A stretch of 64,000 bases of DNA from NCBI GenBank assembly GCA_041675505.1, contig JBAYTR010000008.1:145536-209535 (forward strand). Reading direction: 5' to 3'. Shown in pieces: positions 15,715-24,546 of the stretch. The stretch comes from JAGPCK01 sp041675505. GTDB lineage: Bacteria > Bacteroidota > Bacteroidia > UKL13-3. Made by a program: the position numbers and the translations under genes. The notes below the pieces were generated by a model that saw only the letters and a list, made by a program, of their open reading frames with translations, searched no databases and had not been told where the DNA came from. The first letter of the stretch is position 1. Every line of letters starts with the position of its first letter.

Positions 15715-17901
15715 ATGTCAATAATGCGTTTTAAGGCCATCGAAACCATCAGCAGCCGCAAGGTGGTTCCGGTTGATGTTCCGTCTGAAAAAATTTCTGA
15801 ATATTTCGCCTGCAATGTTTTTACACCGCAGGTTATGCGCAATTTCTTAACAAAAGATGCGTATGAAGCGGTAATGCACGCCATTCACACGGGAGATAAA
15901 ATTGACCGTAAACTGGCTGATCAGGTGGCCAATGGCATGAAACACTGGGCACACAATCAGGGGGCAACGCATTACACCCACTGGTTTCAACCGCTTACCG
16001 GCTCCACTGCCGAGAAGCACGATGCCTTCTTTGAACCCGCTGAAGACGGACAGTCTATAGAAAAATTCACAGGTAACTCGCTGGTACAGCAGGAACCCGA
16101 TGCTTCCAGCTTTCCAAACGGAGGTATACGCAATACATTTGAAGCCCGCGGGTATACTGCCTGGGACCCTTCATCTCCTGCCTTTATCATGGAAAACACC
16201 AGCGGAAAAACGTTGTGCATTCCTACCATTTTTGTTTCTTACACGGGTGAGGCCTTAGACTATAAAGCACCATTATTGAAAGCGCTGCACATTCTTGAGT
16301 CAGCTACGGTTGATGTGTGCTCATCTTATTTCGATAAAAAAGTAACCAAGGCACATGCTTCATTGGGCATTGAACAGGAGTACTTTTTAGTAGATTCGGC
16401 ATTTTACCTGGCCCGCCCTGATTTAATGCTCACAGGGAGAACCTTGGTTGGCCACACACCGGCTAAAGGACAGCAACTGGAGGACCACTACTTTGGCTCC
16501 ATACCTGAGCGCGTTTACCAGTTTATGCTTGATTTCGAAACAGAATCGCTCAAGTTGGGCATTCCGTTAAAAACCCGCCACAATGAGGTAGCTCCTTCAC
16601 AGTTTGAATGCGCCCCCATGTTTGAGGAAGCTAACCTGGCGGTTGACCATAACCAACTTTTAATGGACATTATGGAGAAAGTAGCGAAGAAACACAACTT
16701 CGAAGTGCTGCTGCATGAAAAGCCATTTGCAGGCATCAACGGATCGGGCAAACACAACAACTGGTCTATTATTACCAATACCGGAGTAAATCTGCTATCA
16801 CCGGGTTCCACACCCATGAATAACCTGCAGTTTTTAACCTTCTTTGTAAACATCATTAAAGCCGTTCATGACAATGCCGATTTGATGCGTGCCAGCATTG
16901 CCTCTGCAGCCAACGACCACCGCTTGGGTGCCAATGAAGCTCCTCCGGCCATCATGTCTATTTTTATCGGAACTCAACTGAGCGAGGTATTAAAGCAGTT
17001 GGAAAGCACCAATACCAAAGCTGCTGATGCCAACAAAGTGGGCAGCATTAATTTCCCTAAGATTCCTGAAATTTTATTGGATAATACCGACCGTAACCGC
17101 ACGTCACCTTTTGCCTTTACCGGAAACAAATTTGAGTTCAGGGCTGTAGGCTCTTCGGCCAACTGCTCATCTGCTTTGGTAGTACTCAACACCATTGTGG
17201 CCAATCAGTTAATAGCATTCAAAAAGGAAGTAGATGCCTTAGTGAAAAAAGGAGAAAAAACTGAAGCAGCTATTGCTAAAATACTGCGCAGCTATATCAA
17301 AACTACGAAGAAAATTCTTTTTGAAGGCAACGGATACGGAGACGAGTGGGTAAAAGAAGCCACCAAACGTGGATTGAAAAACATCAAGACCACACCACAG
17401 GCTTTAGATGCTTATGTAAGCAAACAATCTAAGGACCTGTTTATCAAGAACAATATTTTTAACGAGAAAGAACTGGAAGCCCGCCACGAGATTATGCTGG
17501 AAGATTACATCAAAAAAATCCAGATTGAATCACGCGTAATGGGCGAACTGGCTCATTCCTACATTGTACCCGCAGCTCTTAACTACCAGAAAAAACTGAG
17601 TGATAATGCGGCCAGCCTAAAGCTACTGGGTGTAAACAAAAAAGTATATCAGGTACAACTCGATTTAATTAACGAGATAGGCGAAAGAGTAACCACCATT
17701 GTAAACAGTGTAAATGCCATGGTGGAGGAACGCAAAAAAGCCAACAACATGGCTGACACACATAAACGGGCCATTGCCTACTGCAATAAGATAAAAGCTT
17801 ACTTTGACGTAATACGCTACAACAGTGATAAACTGGAGCTCATTGTTGAAGATGAGTTGTGGCAACTGCCCAAATACAGAGAAATGTTATTTATCAAATA
17901 A
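15715..17901 (+). CDS. glnN: Glutamine synthetase type III
   Basis: This 728-residue protein matches the roughly 730-residue type III glutamine synthetases characteristic of Bacteroidota and is far longer than GSI or GSII. It condenses glutamate and ammonia to glutamine with ATP in the cytoplasm. Landmarks are the N-terminal FACNVFTPQVMRNFL, the catalytic-domain motifs SLGIEQEYFLVD, KTRHNEVAPSQFECAP and GINGSGKHNNWSI, and NRTSPFAFTGNKFEFRAVGS. No PII or second nitrogen gene is adjacent. Two in-frame ATGs (15715 and 15724) are possible; the first is used here. A strong terminator follows immediately. Confidence 0.95.
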   Translation: MSIMRFKAIETISSRKVVPVDVPSEKISEYFACNVFTPQVMRNFLTKDAYEAVMHAIHTGDKIDRKLADQVANGMKHWAHNQGATHYTHWFQPLTGSTAEKHDAFFEPAEDGQSIEKFTGNSLVQQEPDASSFPNGGIRNTFEARGYTAWDPSSPAFIMENTSGKTLCIPTIFVSYTGEALDYKAPLLKALHILESATVDVCSSYFDKKVTKAHASLGIEQEYFLVDSAFYLARPDLMLTGRTLVGHTPAKGQQLEDHYFGSIPERVYQFMLDFETESLKLGIPLKTRHNEVAPSQFECAPMFEEANLAVDHNQLLMDIMEKVAKKHNFEVLLHEKPFAGINGSGKHNNWSIITNTGVNLLSPGSTPMNNLQFLTFFVNIIKAVHDNADLMRASIASAANDHRLGANEAPPAIMSIFIGTQLSEVLKQLESTNTKAADANKVGSINFPKIPEILLDNTDRNRTSPFAFTGNKFEFRAVGSSANCSSALVVLNTIVANQLIAFKKEVDALVKKGEKTEAAIAKILRSYIKTTKKILFEGNGYGDEWVKEATKRGLKNIKTTPQALDAYVSKQSKDLFIKNNIFNEKELEARHEIMLEDYIKKIQIESRVMGELAHSYIVPAALNYQKKLSDNAASLKLLGVNKKVYQVQLDLINEIGERVTTIVNSVNAMVEERKKANNMADTHKRAIAYCNKIKAYFDVIRYNSDKLELIVEDELWQLPKYREMLFIK

Positions 17902-17902
17902 T

Positions 17903-17935
17903 AAAAAGCGGGTTACAAAGCCCGCTTTTTTTGTT
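17903..17935 (+). terminator. Rho-independent terminator of glnN
   Basis: AAAAAGCGGG (17903-17912) pairs perfectly with CCCGCTTTTT (17921-17930) around an 8-base loop and runs into TTGTT. Confidence 0.92.
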
Positions 17936-18051
17936 CATACACAGCAGTTAGCAGGTTAATTTGCACTAAGTACAGCCCAAATGGTTGTTTTTTTACTTAT
18001 TTTCTTCATATTTGAAAATATTTGATATCTAAATTCAGTTAATACGATACG

Positions 18052-20085
18052 ATGAAATTACAGAGATTTACTTACTTACTATTATCTTTTGTAGCTTTTG
18101 CTATTTTAACTGCAGGTTCTTGCGGTGGGGGAAAAGGTAACATGAAAGCCGCTAATGAAGCCTTTGATAAAAAGGAGTACTTTGTTGCGCTGGAGTCTTA
18201 CAAAAGTGTTTACAGCACCACCAAAGACAAAGACGAAAAGAAAGAGGCCTGCTTTAAAACAGCTGAAAGCTACCGCATGGTGAATGACACCAAAAACGCT
18301 GAAGCTTGGTATAAAAAAGCCATCAAATCAGGTTTTAAAGACCCCGAAGCACAATTTCGCTATGCTGAATCTCTTAAAAACAATCAAAAATACGCTGAGG
18401 CTATTGCTGAGTTTAAAACGTATCTGAAAACTCACCCGAATGATGAGCGTGCGCTTAAAATGATTCGCGGCTGTGAAGATGCACTTAAATGGAAGGGAGA
18501 AAAAACACGTTATATCGTAGAAAACTGTAGAGAACTGAATACTAAATTCAGCGACTTTGGCCCTGCATATTACAAAAACACTGCTTTGTACTTTGCTTCC
18601 GACCGTGAGCAGGGAAAAAGCAAAAACATGTACGTGTGGACCGGTAACATGTACTGCGATATTTATTCCTCCACCCTCAAAAAGAAAAAACTCTCAGCAC
18701 CTAAAATTCTCGAAGGTTTAATCAACACCAAGTATAATGACGCCACACTTTGCTTTGACAAAAAGGGTACTACCATGTACTACACGCAGTGCAACGGCAT
18801 AAACGGAGATAAAAATTCATGTAAAATATATACCAGCAGTTTAAAGGGAAAAGAATGGAGCGAACCGGTAGTTTTACCTTTCTGTAGTGATTCTTTCAGT
18901 TGCGGACACCCAACTCTTTCTAATGACGGTAATATCCTGTATTTCTCTTCTGATATGCCCGGTGGTAAGGGTGGAAAAGACATTTATTTTGTTAACTGGG
19001 TGAAGAAAAGTAAAACCTGGAGTGATCCGGTAAACATCGGTGATAAAATCAACACCGAAGGTCATGATATGTTCCCCTTCGTTCATGCTGATGGTACATT
19101 GTACTTTTCTTCCAACGGACATATCGGTCTTGGTGGTCTGGATATCTTCTCTACCAATGGAACCGGTATAGAGTGGAGTGAGCCTAAAAACATGAAATCA
19201 CCCCTTAACTCAGGTGGTGACGACTTCGGATTTATTTGTGATGCATCGAAAGAGTTCGGTTATTTCACTTCCAATCGTGAAGGTGGCCGCGGACAAGACG
19301 ATATATGGAAATTTGCTATGACACCGCTTAAATTTACTATTAGTGGTGTAGCACGTGATTCCAAAACAAAAGAAATTCTTCCCAACACTTTAATTACTAT
19401 GACCAACAGTACCGATACCGTTAAACGTACCGCGAAAACAGATAAAGACGGTTTCTATAAATTTGTTGACCTGAAATCAAGCACCGATTATGAGTTGTTT
19501 GCTCAAAAAGAAGATTACTATGATTCTCGTCTGGAGTCACAAACAACCAAAGGACTTGAAGTATCAACCGATTTGATTCAGGACTTCCTGCTCGATCCGT
19601 TTGATTACAATGCCATGATTAAAGTAGAAGGTATCTACTATGATTTAGACAAAGCAGACTTGCGCCCGCGTTCACGTGAAATTCTCGATTCATTGGTACT
19701 TACACTAAATAAATATCCCCGCATTATCATTGAGTTGGGTTCACACACTGACTGTCGTGCTGATTCTTCTTACAACGTGCGTCTGGCACAAGCACGTGCT
19801 GATTCTGCTGTTAACTATGTTATTACTAAAGGCATTGATCCTGAGCGTTTAATTGCCCGTGGTTACGGTGAAAGTAAATTGGTTAATGATTGCGCCTGCG
19901 AAGGCCAGTGGGAATTCAGAAAGTGTACTGAAGAAGAACACCAGATGAACAGACGTACCACAGTGCGTATTATCAGCAACAAATTCATCCCTAAAACTAA
20001 AACCGAGATGAAAGATTTGAATAAACCAGCTACTCCTGCACCAGGAGGTACAAAACCCGGTACTACTCCTCCACCTCGAAAATGA
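18052..20085 (+). CDS. PorE-like T9SS lipoprotein (TPR, PD40 propeller, CRD, OmpA)
   Basis: This 677-residue protein has a lipobox (LTAGSC, Cys24) and the four-part layout described for PorE of the type IX secretion system. TPR-like helices come first (about 30-145). A PD40/WD40-like propeller follows (about 150-425), with blades such as LYFSSDMPGGKGGKDIYFV. A carboxypeptidase-regulatory-like domain spans about 430-515, and an OmpA-like peptidoglycan-binding domain about 525-645 (IELGSHTDCRADSSYNVRLA). A Pro/Thr/Lys tail ends it. PorE is thought to anchor the secretion complex to peptidoglycan. A close paralogue follows after a terminator. Since several PorE-like paralogues can occur in one genome, assignment as the true PorE is tentative. 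Confidence 0.85.
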   Translation: MKLQRFTYLLLSFVAFAILTAGSCGGGKGNMKAANEAFDKKEYFVALESYKSVYSTTKDKDEKKEACFKTAESYRMVNDTKNAEAWYKKAIKSGFKDPEAQFRYAESLKNNQKYAEAIAEFKTYLKTHPNDERALKMIRGCEDALKWKGEKTRYIVENCRELNTKFSDFGPAYYKNTALYFASDREQGKSKNMYVWTGNMYCDIYSSTLKKKKLSAPKILEGLINTKYNDATLCFDKKGTTMYYTQCNGINGDKNSCKIYTSSLKGKEWSEPVVLPFCSDSFSCGHPTLSNDGNILYFSSDMPGGKGGKDIYFVNWVKKSKTWSDPVNIGDKINTEGHDMFPFVHADGTLYFSSNGHIGLGGLDIFSTNGTGIEWSEPKNMKSPLNSGGDDFGFICDASKEFGYFTSNREGGRGQDDIWKFAMTPLKFTISGVARDSKTKEILPNTLITMTNSTDTVKRTAKTDKDGFYKFVDLKSSTDYELFAQKEDYYDSRLESQTTKGLEVSTDLIQDFLLDPFDYNAMIKVEGIYYDLDKADLRPRSREILDSLVLTLNKYPRIIIELGSHTDCRADSSYNVRLAQARADSAVNYVITKGIDPERLIARGYGESKLVNDCACEGQWEFRKCTEEEHQMNRRTTVRIISNKFIPKTKTEMKDLNKPATPAPGGTKPGTTPPPRK

Positions 20086-20103
20086 TGAACTTTTAATATC
20101 CCC

Positions 20104-20136
20104 AAAAGCCAGACCGTTGTGGTCTGGCTTTTTTAT
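20104..20136 (+). terminator. Rho-independent terminator between the PorE-like genes
   Basis: AAAAGCCAGACC (20104-20115) pairs perfectly with GGTCTGGCTTTT (20121-20132) around GTTGT and ends in a T-run. The two paralogues are therefore at least partly separate transcription units. Confidence 0.93.
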
Positions 20137-20192
20137 TGCGGCCAACCTTGTTGCAACCTGAAAATAATCGGGCAACACTGTAACACATGTCT

Positions 20193-20200
20193 TACTTTTG
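20193..20200 (+). promoter_or_regulatory. Bacteroidota -7 box (TACTTTTG)
   Basis: An exact TAnnTTTG match lies 14 bases before the ATG of the second PorE-like gene and after the terminator, giving it its own promoter. Confidence 0.55.
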
Positions 20201-20214
20201 TTGTTATATAACAT

Positions 20215-22155
20215 ATGAAACGTTTTCTCCTACTTCTGGTCATACTTGCAGGTGTATTTTGTGCGCTGGCGCAAACTACACCTACCCCGCTCGATTTAGA
20301 AATAGAACGCGCACAAATAACATTTGACAGCAAACGCTACAACACTGCAGCAGGTTTGTTCAAACGCTTATACGATAAAATAAAAGACCCTGAGAAAAAA
20401 GGACAAATGGCCTACATGGTGGCACTTAGCTACACCAAGGCCAATAACCTCAAACAGGCCATGAATTATTTTCAGGAGTTGGTAAATACCCAGTACCCCG
20501 ACCCCAACCTGCTTTTACTCTATGGCAATTGTCTTAAATATTTCGAACGTTACGAAGATGCCAACCGCGCCTTTTATGATTTCAGTTTTGAAAAACCAAA
20601 AGACATTCGTGGTAAACTGGGTATGCAAAGTTGCGATTTAGCCAAAAGCTGGAAAGCCAACCCTACCCGCTTTGCCGTAAGCAATGTATCATCGCTTAAC
20701 TCGCCATACTCCGATTACAGTCCCTTTATACGTAAAAATAAAATGTTCTTCAGTTCCTCTCGACCTGAAGCTACAGGTAATAAAATATTTGAGTGGACCG
20801 GTCAAAAATGTTCTGATTTATTTGAAGCTACCCGCACCAATGATGCTACTTTTCAAAAAGCGACTCCTTTGCGGGGTGCGGTAAATACACCGGAAAACGA
20901 AGGCGCAGTATGGGTAGATTCTAATGTAACCATCATGCTTTATACACAATGCAATGGTGCTGACGGAAAAAGTATAGGCTGTAAAATTTATTCCACCTCA
21001 CTAGTAAACGGAGAATGGACCAACCCTCAGCCACTACCCTTTTGTAGCGATTCTGTGAGCTGCGGACATCCGGCATTTTCGCCTGACGGTAAGCGCTTAT
21101 TCTTTTCTTCTGATATGAAAGGTTCTCTGGGTGAAAAAGATATTTATGTGGTGACGTATCAGGCAGCAACAGACAAGTGGGGCACTCCTCAAAATCTTGG
21201 CCCTTCTATCAATACGGTTGAAGACGATATGTTCCCGTATGTTGACAAAGAAAACACATTGTATTTCTCTTCTAAAGGACATTTGGGTATGGGTGGACTC
21301 GACTTGTTTTCTTCCAAAGAAGAACAGGGAAAATGGAGCAAGGCAGAGAACATGAAATACCCCGTTAACTCCGGTGGCGATGATTTTGGTATTGTATTCT
21401 TACCTGCCGATGCCTCGCGCAAACCCGGTGATGTAATCGGCTACTTTTGTTCCAACAGAACAGGAGGAGCGGGTGATGATGACATCTATGCTTTAAGTAC
21501 CAAACCTTTTATTTTTATGGTGAAAGGGCGGGTGTTTGATAAAGAAACAAAATCTGCTTTGCCACAGGCACAAGTGAATATCGTTTCAGGTAAACCATTT
21601 GCCAAACTGAAAACAGGAGAAAAAGGCGATTACATTCAGGAGCTAACTTATAACTCTAATTTCTCACTAACTGCAGCATATGAAAACTACTTCAGCAGTG
21701 TGGAGTATAACATCAGCACGTTTAACCTGAGTACCGACAGCACACTCACGCTCGACATTTATCTTGAACCTTTGCCTGCTCCCGAGCAGGAAATTACCCT
21801 TAAAGGCATTTACTACGACCTTGACAAATACGACTTACGGGTAGAAGCCAAAACAGTATTAGACTCGTTGGTAAAAATTCTCTTATTGAACCCCAACATC
21901 ACCATTGAAATTGCTTCACATACTGATAGTCGGTCGGATGCCAAATACAACCTTACACTCTCACAAAAGCGGGCACAATCGTGCGTAGATTACCTGCTCT
22001 CCAAAGGCATTGAAAAGAAACGCCTCACAGCAGTGGGTTATGGAGAAGAACGCTTGGTGAACGATTGCATTGATGGTATAGAATGCACTGAAGCACAACA
22101 CCAGCAAAACAGGCGCACCACATTCAGGGTACTCACCACTGATTATAAAAAGTAA
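20215..22155 (+). CDS. PorE-like paralogue with standard signal peptide
   Basis: This 646-residue protein has the same domain order as the gene before it. TPR-like helices (about 25-140) are followed by a PD40 propeller (about 150-430; LFFSSDMKGSLGEKDIYVV), a carboxypeptidase-regulatory-like domain (about 435-520) and a C-terminal OmpA-like domain (about 530-646; IEIASHTDSRSDAKYNLTLS). Its signal peptide ends near ALAQ and has no lipobox, so it is predicted to be a soluble periplasmic protein bound to peptidoglycan. It lacks the Pro-rich tail of its neighbour. The MORN gene starts 9 bases after its stop. It may be a specialised or divergent T9SS component. Confidence 0.85.
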   Translation: MKRFLLLLVILAGVFCALAQTTPTPLDLEIERAQITFDSKRYNTAAGLFKRLYDKIKDPEKKGQMAYMVALSYTKANNLKQAMNYFQELVNTQYPDPNLLLLYGNCLKYFERYEDANRAFYDFSFEKPKDIRGKLGMQSCDLAKSWKANPTRFAVSNVSSLNSPYSDYSPFIRKNKMFFSSSRPEATGNKIFEWTGQKCSDLFEATRTNDATFQKATPLRGAVNTPENEGAVWVDSNVTIMLYTQCNGADGKSIGCKIYSTSLVNGEWTNPQPLPFCSDSVSCGHPAFSPDGKRLFFSSDMKGSLGEKDIYVVTYQAATDKWGTPQNLGPSINTVEDDMFPYVDKENTLYFSSKGHLGMGGLDLFSSKEEQGKWSKAENMKYPVNSGGDDFGIVFLPADASRKPGDVIGYFCSNRTGGAGDDDIYALSTKPFIFMVKGRVFDKETKSALPQAQVNIVSGKPFAKLKTGEKGDYIQELTYNSNFSLTAAYENYFSSVEYNISTFNLSTDSTLTLDIYLEPLPAPEQEITLKGIYYDLDKYDLRVEAKTVLDSLVKILLLNPNITIEIASHTDSRSDAKYNLTLSQKRAQSCVDYLLSKGIEKKRLTAVGYGEERLVNDCIDGIECTEAQHQQNRRTTFRVLTTDYKK

Positions 22156-22164
22156 GCTGTTCAA

Positions 22165-22803
22165 ATGTCAGAAGTATCTCGCATCAATAAGAAGTGGGTA
22201 ATAGCCGGTTTAATTGTGTTGCTTCTTTTACCGGCTGCGTATTTTATATTTACACCTGCGCCTGAAGTTATTTCGGCTACGGCTCCTCCGATTATTGACA
22301 CCAATACTACAGCATTCCACGATACAGCTGCATCACCATTGCGTGACACGGTAACTCAGCCTGATACTAATCCAACTGTACCTCAACTTGAAGACACTAT
22401 TTCGGTGGTTGAAAAAAAAGAAGTAGCGAGAAAAGAAACAGGTAGCCTACGACTGCAATCGGCACAAGGGTTTTGGTTTGATTACACTGGCGAAATTGTA
22501 AACGGAGAAGCACACGGTAAAGGTGTGGCTATTTTTGAAAATGGTAACCGGTATGAGGGGAGTTTTAGCCACAACAAACGCAGTGGATTTGGAAAAGCCA
22601 TTAACAAAAACGGAGACGGCTACGAAGGACAATGGAAAAATGACCGCTTCAACGGCAAGGGCACTTATACCTGGGAAAACGGAGACCGATTTGAAGGCTA
22701 CTTTAAAGATGCCCAGCGCAATGGTAAAGGCAAACTCTATAACAAACAAGGTGAGCTGCTCAAAGAAGGTATTTGGAAAGATGATGAGCTGATAAAAAAA
22801 TGA
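22165..22803 (+). CDS. MORN-repeat membrane-anchored protein
   Basis: This 212-residue protein has a short N-terminal cytoplasmic stretch, one membrane segment (about 13-30, WVIAGLIVLLLLPAAYFIF) and an acidic Thr/Asp/Pro linker. About four MORN repeats fill roughly residues 110-205 (YTGEIVNGEAHGKGVA, YEGSFSHNKRSGFGKA, YEGQWKNDRFNGKGTY, FEGYFKDAQRNGKGKL). MORN repeats are beta-hairpin arrays associated with membrane or protein binding. The repeats should lie on the periplasmic side. It is 9 bases downstream of the PorE-like paralogue and should be co-transcribed, which suggests an envelope role with it. No enzymatic motif is visible. Confidence 0.88.
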   Translation: MSEVSRINKKWVIAGLIVLLLLPAAYFIFTPAPEVISATAPPIIDTNTTAFHDTAASPLRDTVTQPDTNPTVPQLEDTISVVEKKEVARKETGSLRLQSAQGFWFDYTGEIVNGEAHGKGVAIFENGNRYEGSFSHNKRSGFGKAINKNGDGYEGQWKNDRFNGKGTYTWENGDRFEGYFKDAQRNGKGKLYNKQGELLKEGIWKDDELIKK

Positions 22804-22857
22804 TTCGTGTTGAACAAACACAAAACCTTCACACACTCTGCTAATAAATACCCCCTA

Positions 22858-22887
22858 TTGACTACTTTGTCAAAACGGTTAACTTTG
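22858..22887 (+). promoter_or_regulatory. Full Bacteroidota promoter (TTG-N19-TAACTTTG)
   Basis: TTG (22858-22860) and TAACTTTG (22880-22887) are exactly 19 bases apart, the best match to the full consensus that I found in this window. It sits 22 bases before the ATG at 22910. Confidence 0.7.
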
Positions 22888-22909
22888 TATTTAACCAAAC
22901 CTAATTACC

Positions 22910-23278
22910 ATGACTACCAAAAGCCGTATTGTAAACCCCGTATGGGGTAAAGTTCAGAGTGCCGTATTTTTTTTGTGCGGAAGTTTTATAAGTTTTCTGG
23001 CAGGGAGAGAATATTATGAGATTTTACACCTGAACAAACCCGCCCGGCACCCTTTCGGACGGATTGAGCAACTGATTCAAAATGCAGACAAAGAAGTGCA
23101 ACAGGGCATCAGTATTGAAGGACTGGATTATCCTACTTTTATGCTTTACCTATGCATAGCCAGTTTTTTAGTAGGGGGCATTTTTGTTGTTTCATGGTTC
23201 TTTGACAAAGCGATGAAGTTTGCCTACCTTACTTTGTTTGCTGTGGCAGGGTATTTCATCTATACAAAGTATATGTAG
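22910..23278 (+). CDS. Small membrane protein of unknown function
   Basis: This 122-residue protein has three hydrophobic segments: about 14-33 (VQSAVFFLCGSFISFLAGRE), 76-96 (FMLYLCIASFLVGGIFVVSWF) and 102-120. A soluble loop of about 40 residues, with RIEQLIQNADKEVQQ, lies between the first and second. I do not recognise a family. Coding is supported by the consensus promoter just upstream, good codon use and the absence of any competing frame. It is monocistronic, with RlmN starting about 95 bases later from its own promoter. Confidence 0.75.
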   Translation: MTTKSRIVNPVWGKVQSAVFFLCGSFISFLAGREYYEILHLNKPARHPFGRIEQLIQNADKEVQQGISIEGLDYPTFMLYLCIASFLVGGIFVVSWFFDKAMKFAYLTLFAVAGYFIYTKYM

Positions 23279-23360
23279 CAGTTGGAGGGAACGTTTCTCT
23301 GTTGCAGATGGCATTGACTATGTCTAAAATGCATTCTGCCACTTAAATATACTTAATGCG

Positions 23361-23368
23361 TATCTTTG
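23361..23368 (+). promoter_or_regulatory. Bacteroidota -7 box (TATCTTTG) abutting rlmN
   Basis: An exact TAnnTTTG match ends 5 bases before the ATG at 23374. It overlaps the region an upstream in-frame ATG (23356) would have translated, so that earlier start is very unlikely. Confidence 0.6.
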
Positions 23369-23373
23369 CCCGA

Positions 23374-24435
23374 ATGAGTACTGACCGCACCGACATACGT
23401 TCACTTACCCTTGACGAGATTAAAACGGCTTTCACTGCCTACGGTGAAAAGGCCTTTCGTGGGGCACAGGTGTACGAATGGCTTTGGAAAAAATCATGTA
23501 CCTCGTTTGATGAAATGAGTAACCTCTCTAAAGATACCCGCGAGTGGCTCAAGGAAAATTATGTCATCAATGCCCTTACCGTAGATGAAAAGCAGGTAAG
23601 TAACGACCGTACCATTAAAAGCACTTTTAAATTGTATGACGGAGAGTTGGTGGAAGGCGTGTTAATTCCAACCCCAACACGTATGACGGCCTGTGTTTCT
23701 TCTCAGGTGGGCTGCAGTTTAACCTGTAAATTTTGTGCTACAGGTAAGATGGAACGCAAGCGGAACCTTAACCCTGATGAGATTTATGATGAAGTAGTTC
23801 ACATACGCAACCAGGCCATGCAACATTACAATATGCCGCTTACCAATATTGTGTTCATGGGTATGGGCGAACCGCTGCTCAACTACAGCAACATGATGAA
23901 ATCCATTGAAAAAATTACCAAAGAAGATGGCTTGCACATGTCGCCCGAGCGCATTACAGTGAGTACAGCCGGCATTGCCAAAATGATTAAAAAACTGGGG
24001 GACGATGAGGTGCGTTTTAATCTGGCTATTTCTTTACATGCTGCTAACGATGTAAAGCGTAACCAAATAATGCCCATTAACGAAACCAACAATCTGGAAG
24101 TACTGGGTGAAGCACTGCAATACTATTACAAGAAAACACGTAACCGCATAACCTATGAATACATTGCCTTCCGTGATTTTAACGACAGTATAGAAGATGC
24201 CAAGGAACTGTTGGCATTTTGCAAAAAAGTACCCTGCAAGGTGAACATCATTGAGTACAATCCGATTGAAGGAGGCGAGTTTCAAAAAGCTGACTCTGAC
24301 AAAATTGACAGATTTTGCGCCTTTTTGGAAAGAAATGGCATAATAGCCAAAGTACGCAGAAGCCGAGGAAAAGACATTGATGCAGCCTGTGGCCAGCTGG
24401 CCAATAAAAAACACCCAGAAGCCGTTGTGGATTAA
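23374..24435 (+). CDS. rlmN: 23S rRNA (adenine-C2)-methyltransferase RlmN
   Basis: This 353-residue radical-SAM enzyme methylates C2 of adenine 2503 in 23S rRNA and, in many bacteria, A37 of some tRNAs. The [4Fe-4S] motif is CSLTCKFC (Cys114, Cys118, Cys121) within VGCSLTCKFCATGKM. Other landmarks are NIVFMGMGEPLLNY, ISLHAANDVKRNQIMPIN and the C-terminal RRSRGKDIDAACGQLA, which contains the conserved catalytic cysteine. The start at 23374 is chosen because a perfect -7 box ends 5 bases ahead of it; starting 6 codons earlier would place the promoter inside the gene. Confidence 0.96.
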   Translation: MSTDRTDIRSLTLDEIKTAFTAYGEKAFRGAQVYEWLWKKSCTSFDEMSNLSKDTREWLKENYVINALTVDEKQVSNDRTIKSTFKLYDGELVEGVLIPTPTRMTACVSSQVGCSLTCKFCATGKMERKRNLNPDEIYDEVVHIRNQAMQHYNMPLTNIVFMGMGEPLLNYSNMMKSIEKITKEDGLHMSPERITVSTAGIAKMIKKLGDDEVRFNLAISLHAANDVKRNQIMPINETNNLEVLGEALQYYYKKTRNRITYEYIAFRDFNDSIEDAKELLAFCKKVPCKVNIIEYNPIEGGEFQKADSDKIDRFCAFLERNGIIAKVRRSRGKDIDAACGQLANKKHPEAVVD

Positions 24436-24546
24436 TCGTGGAGCGTTTATTATCAGGAGTTTAATCTGTGCCTGCTGATATTTGTCATTGATTTTAAAAT
24501 TTTAAACGAGGATATTGCGGCATAATTTTTCGCATTAATAACTTAC

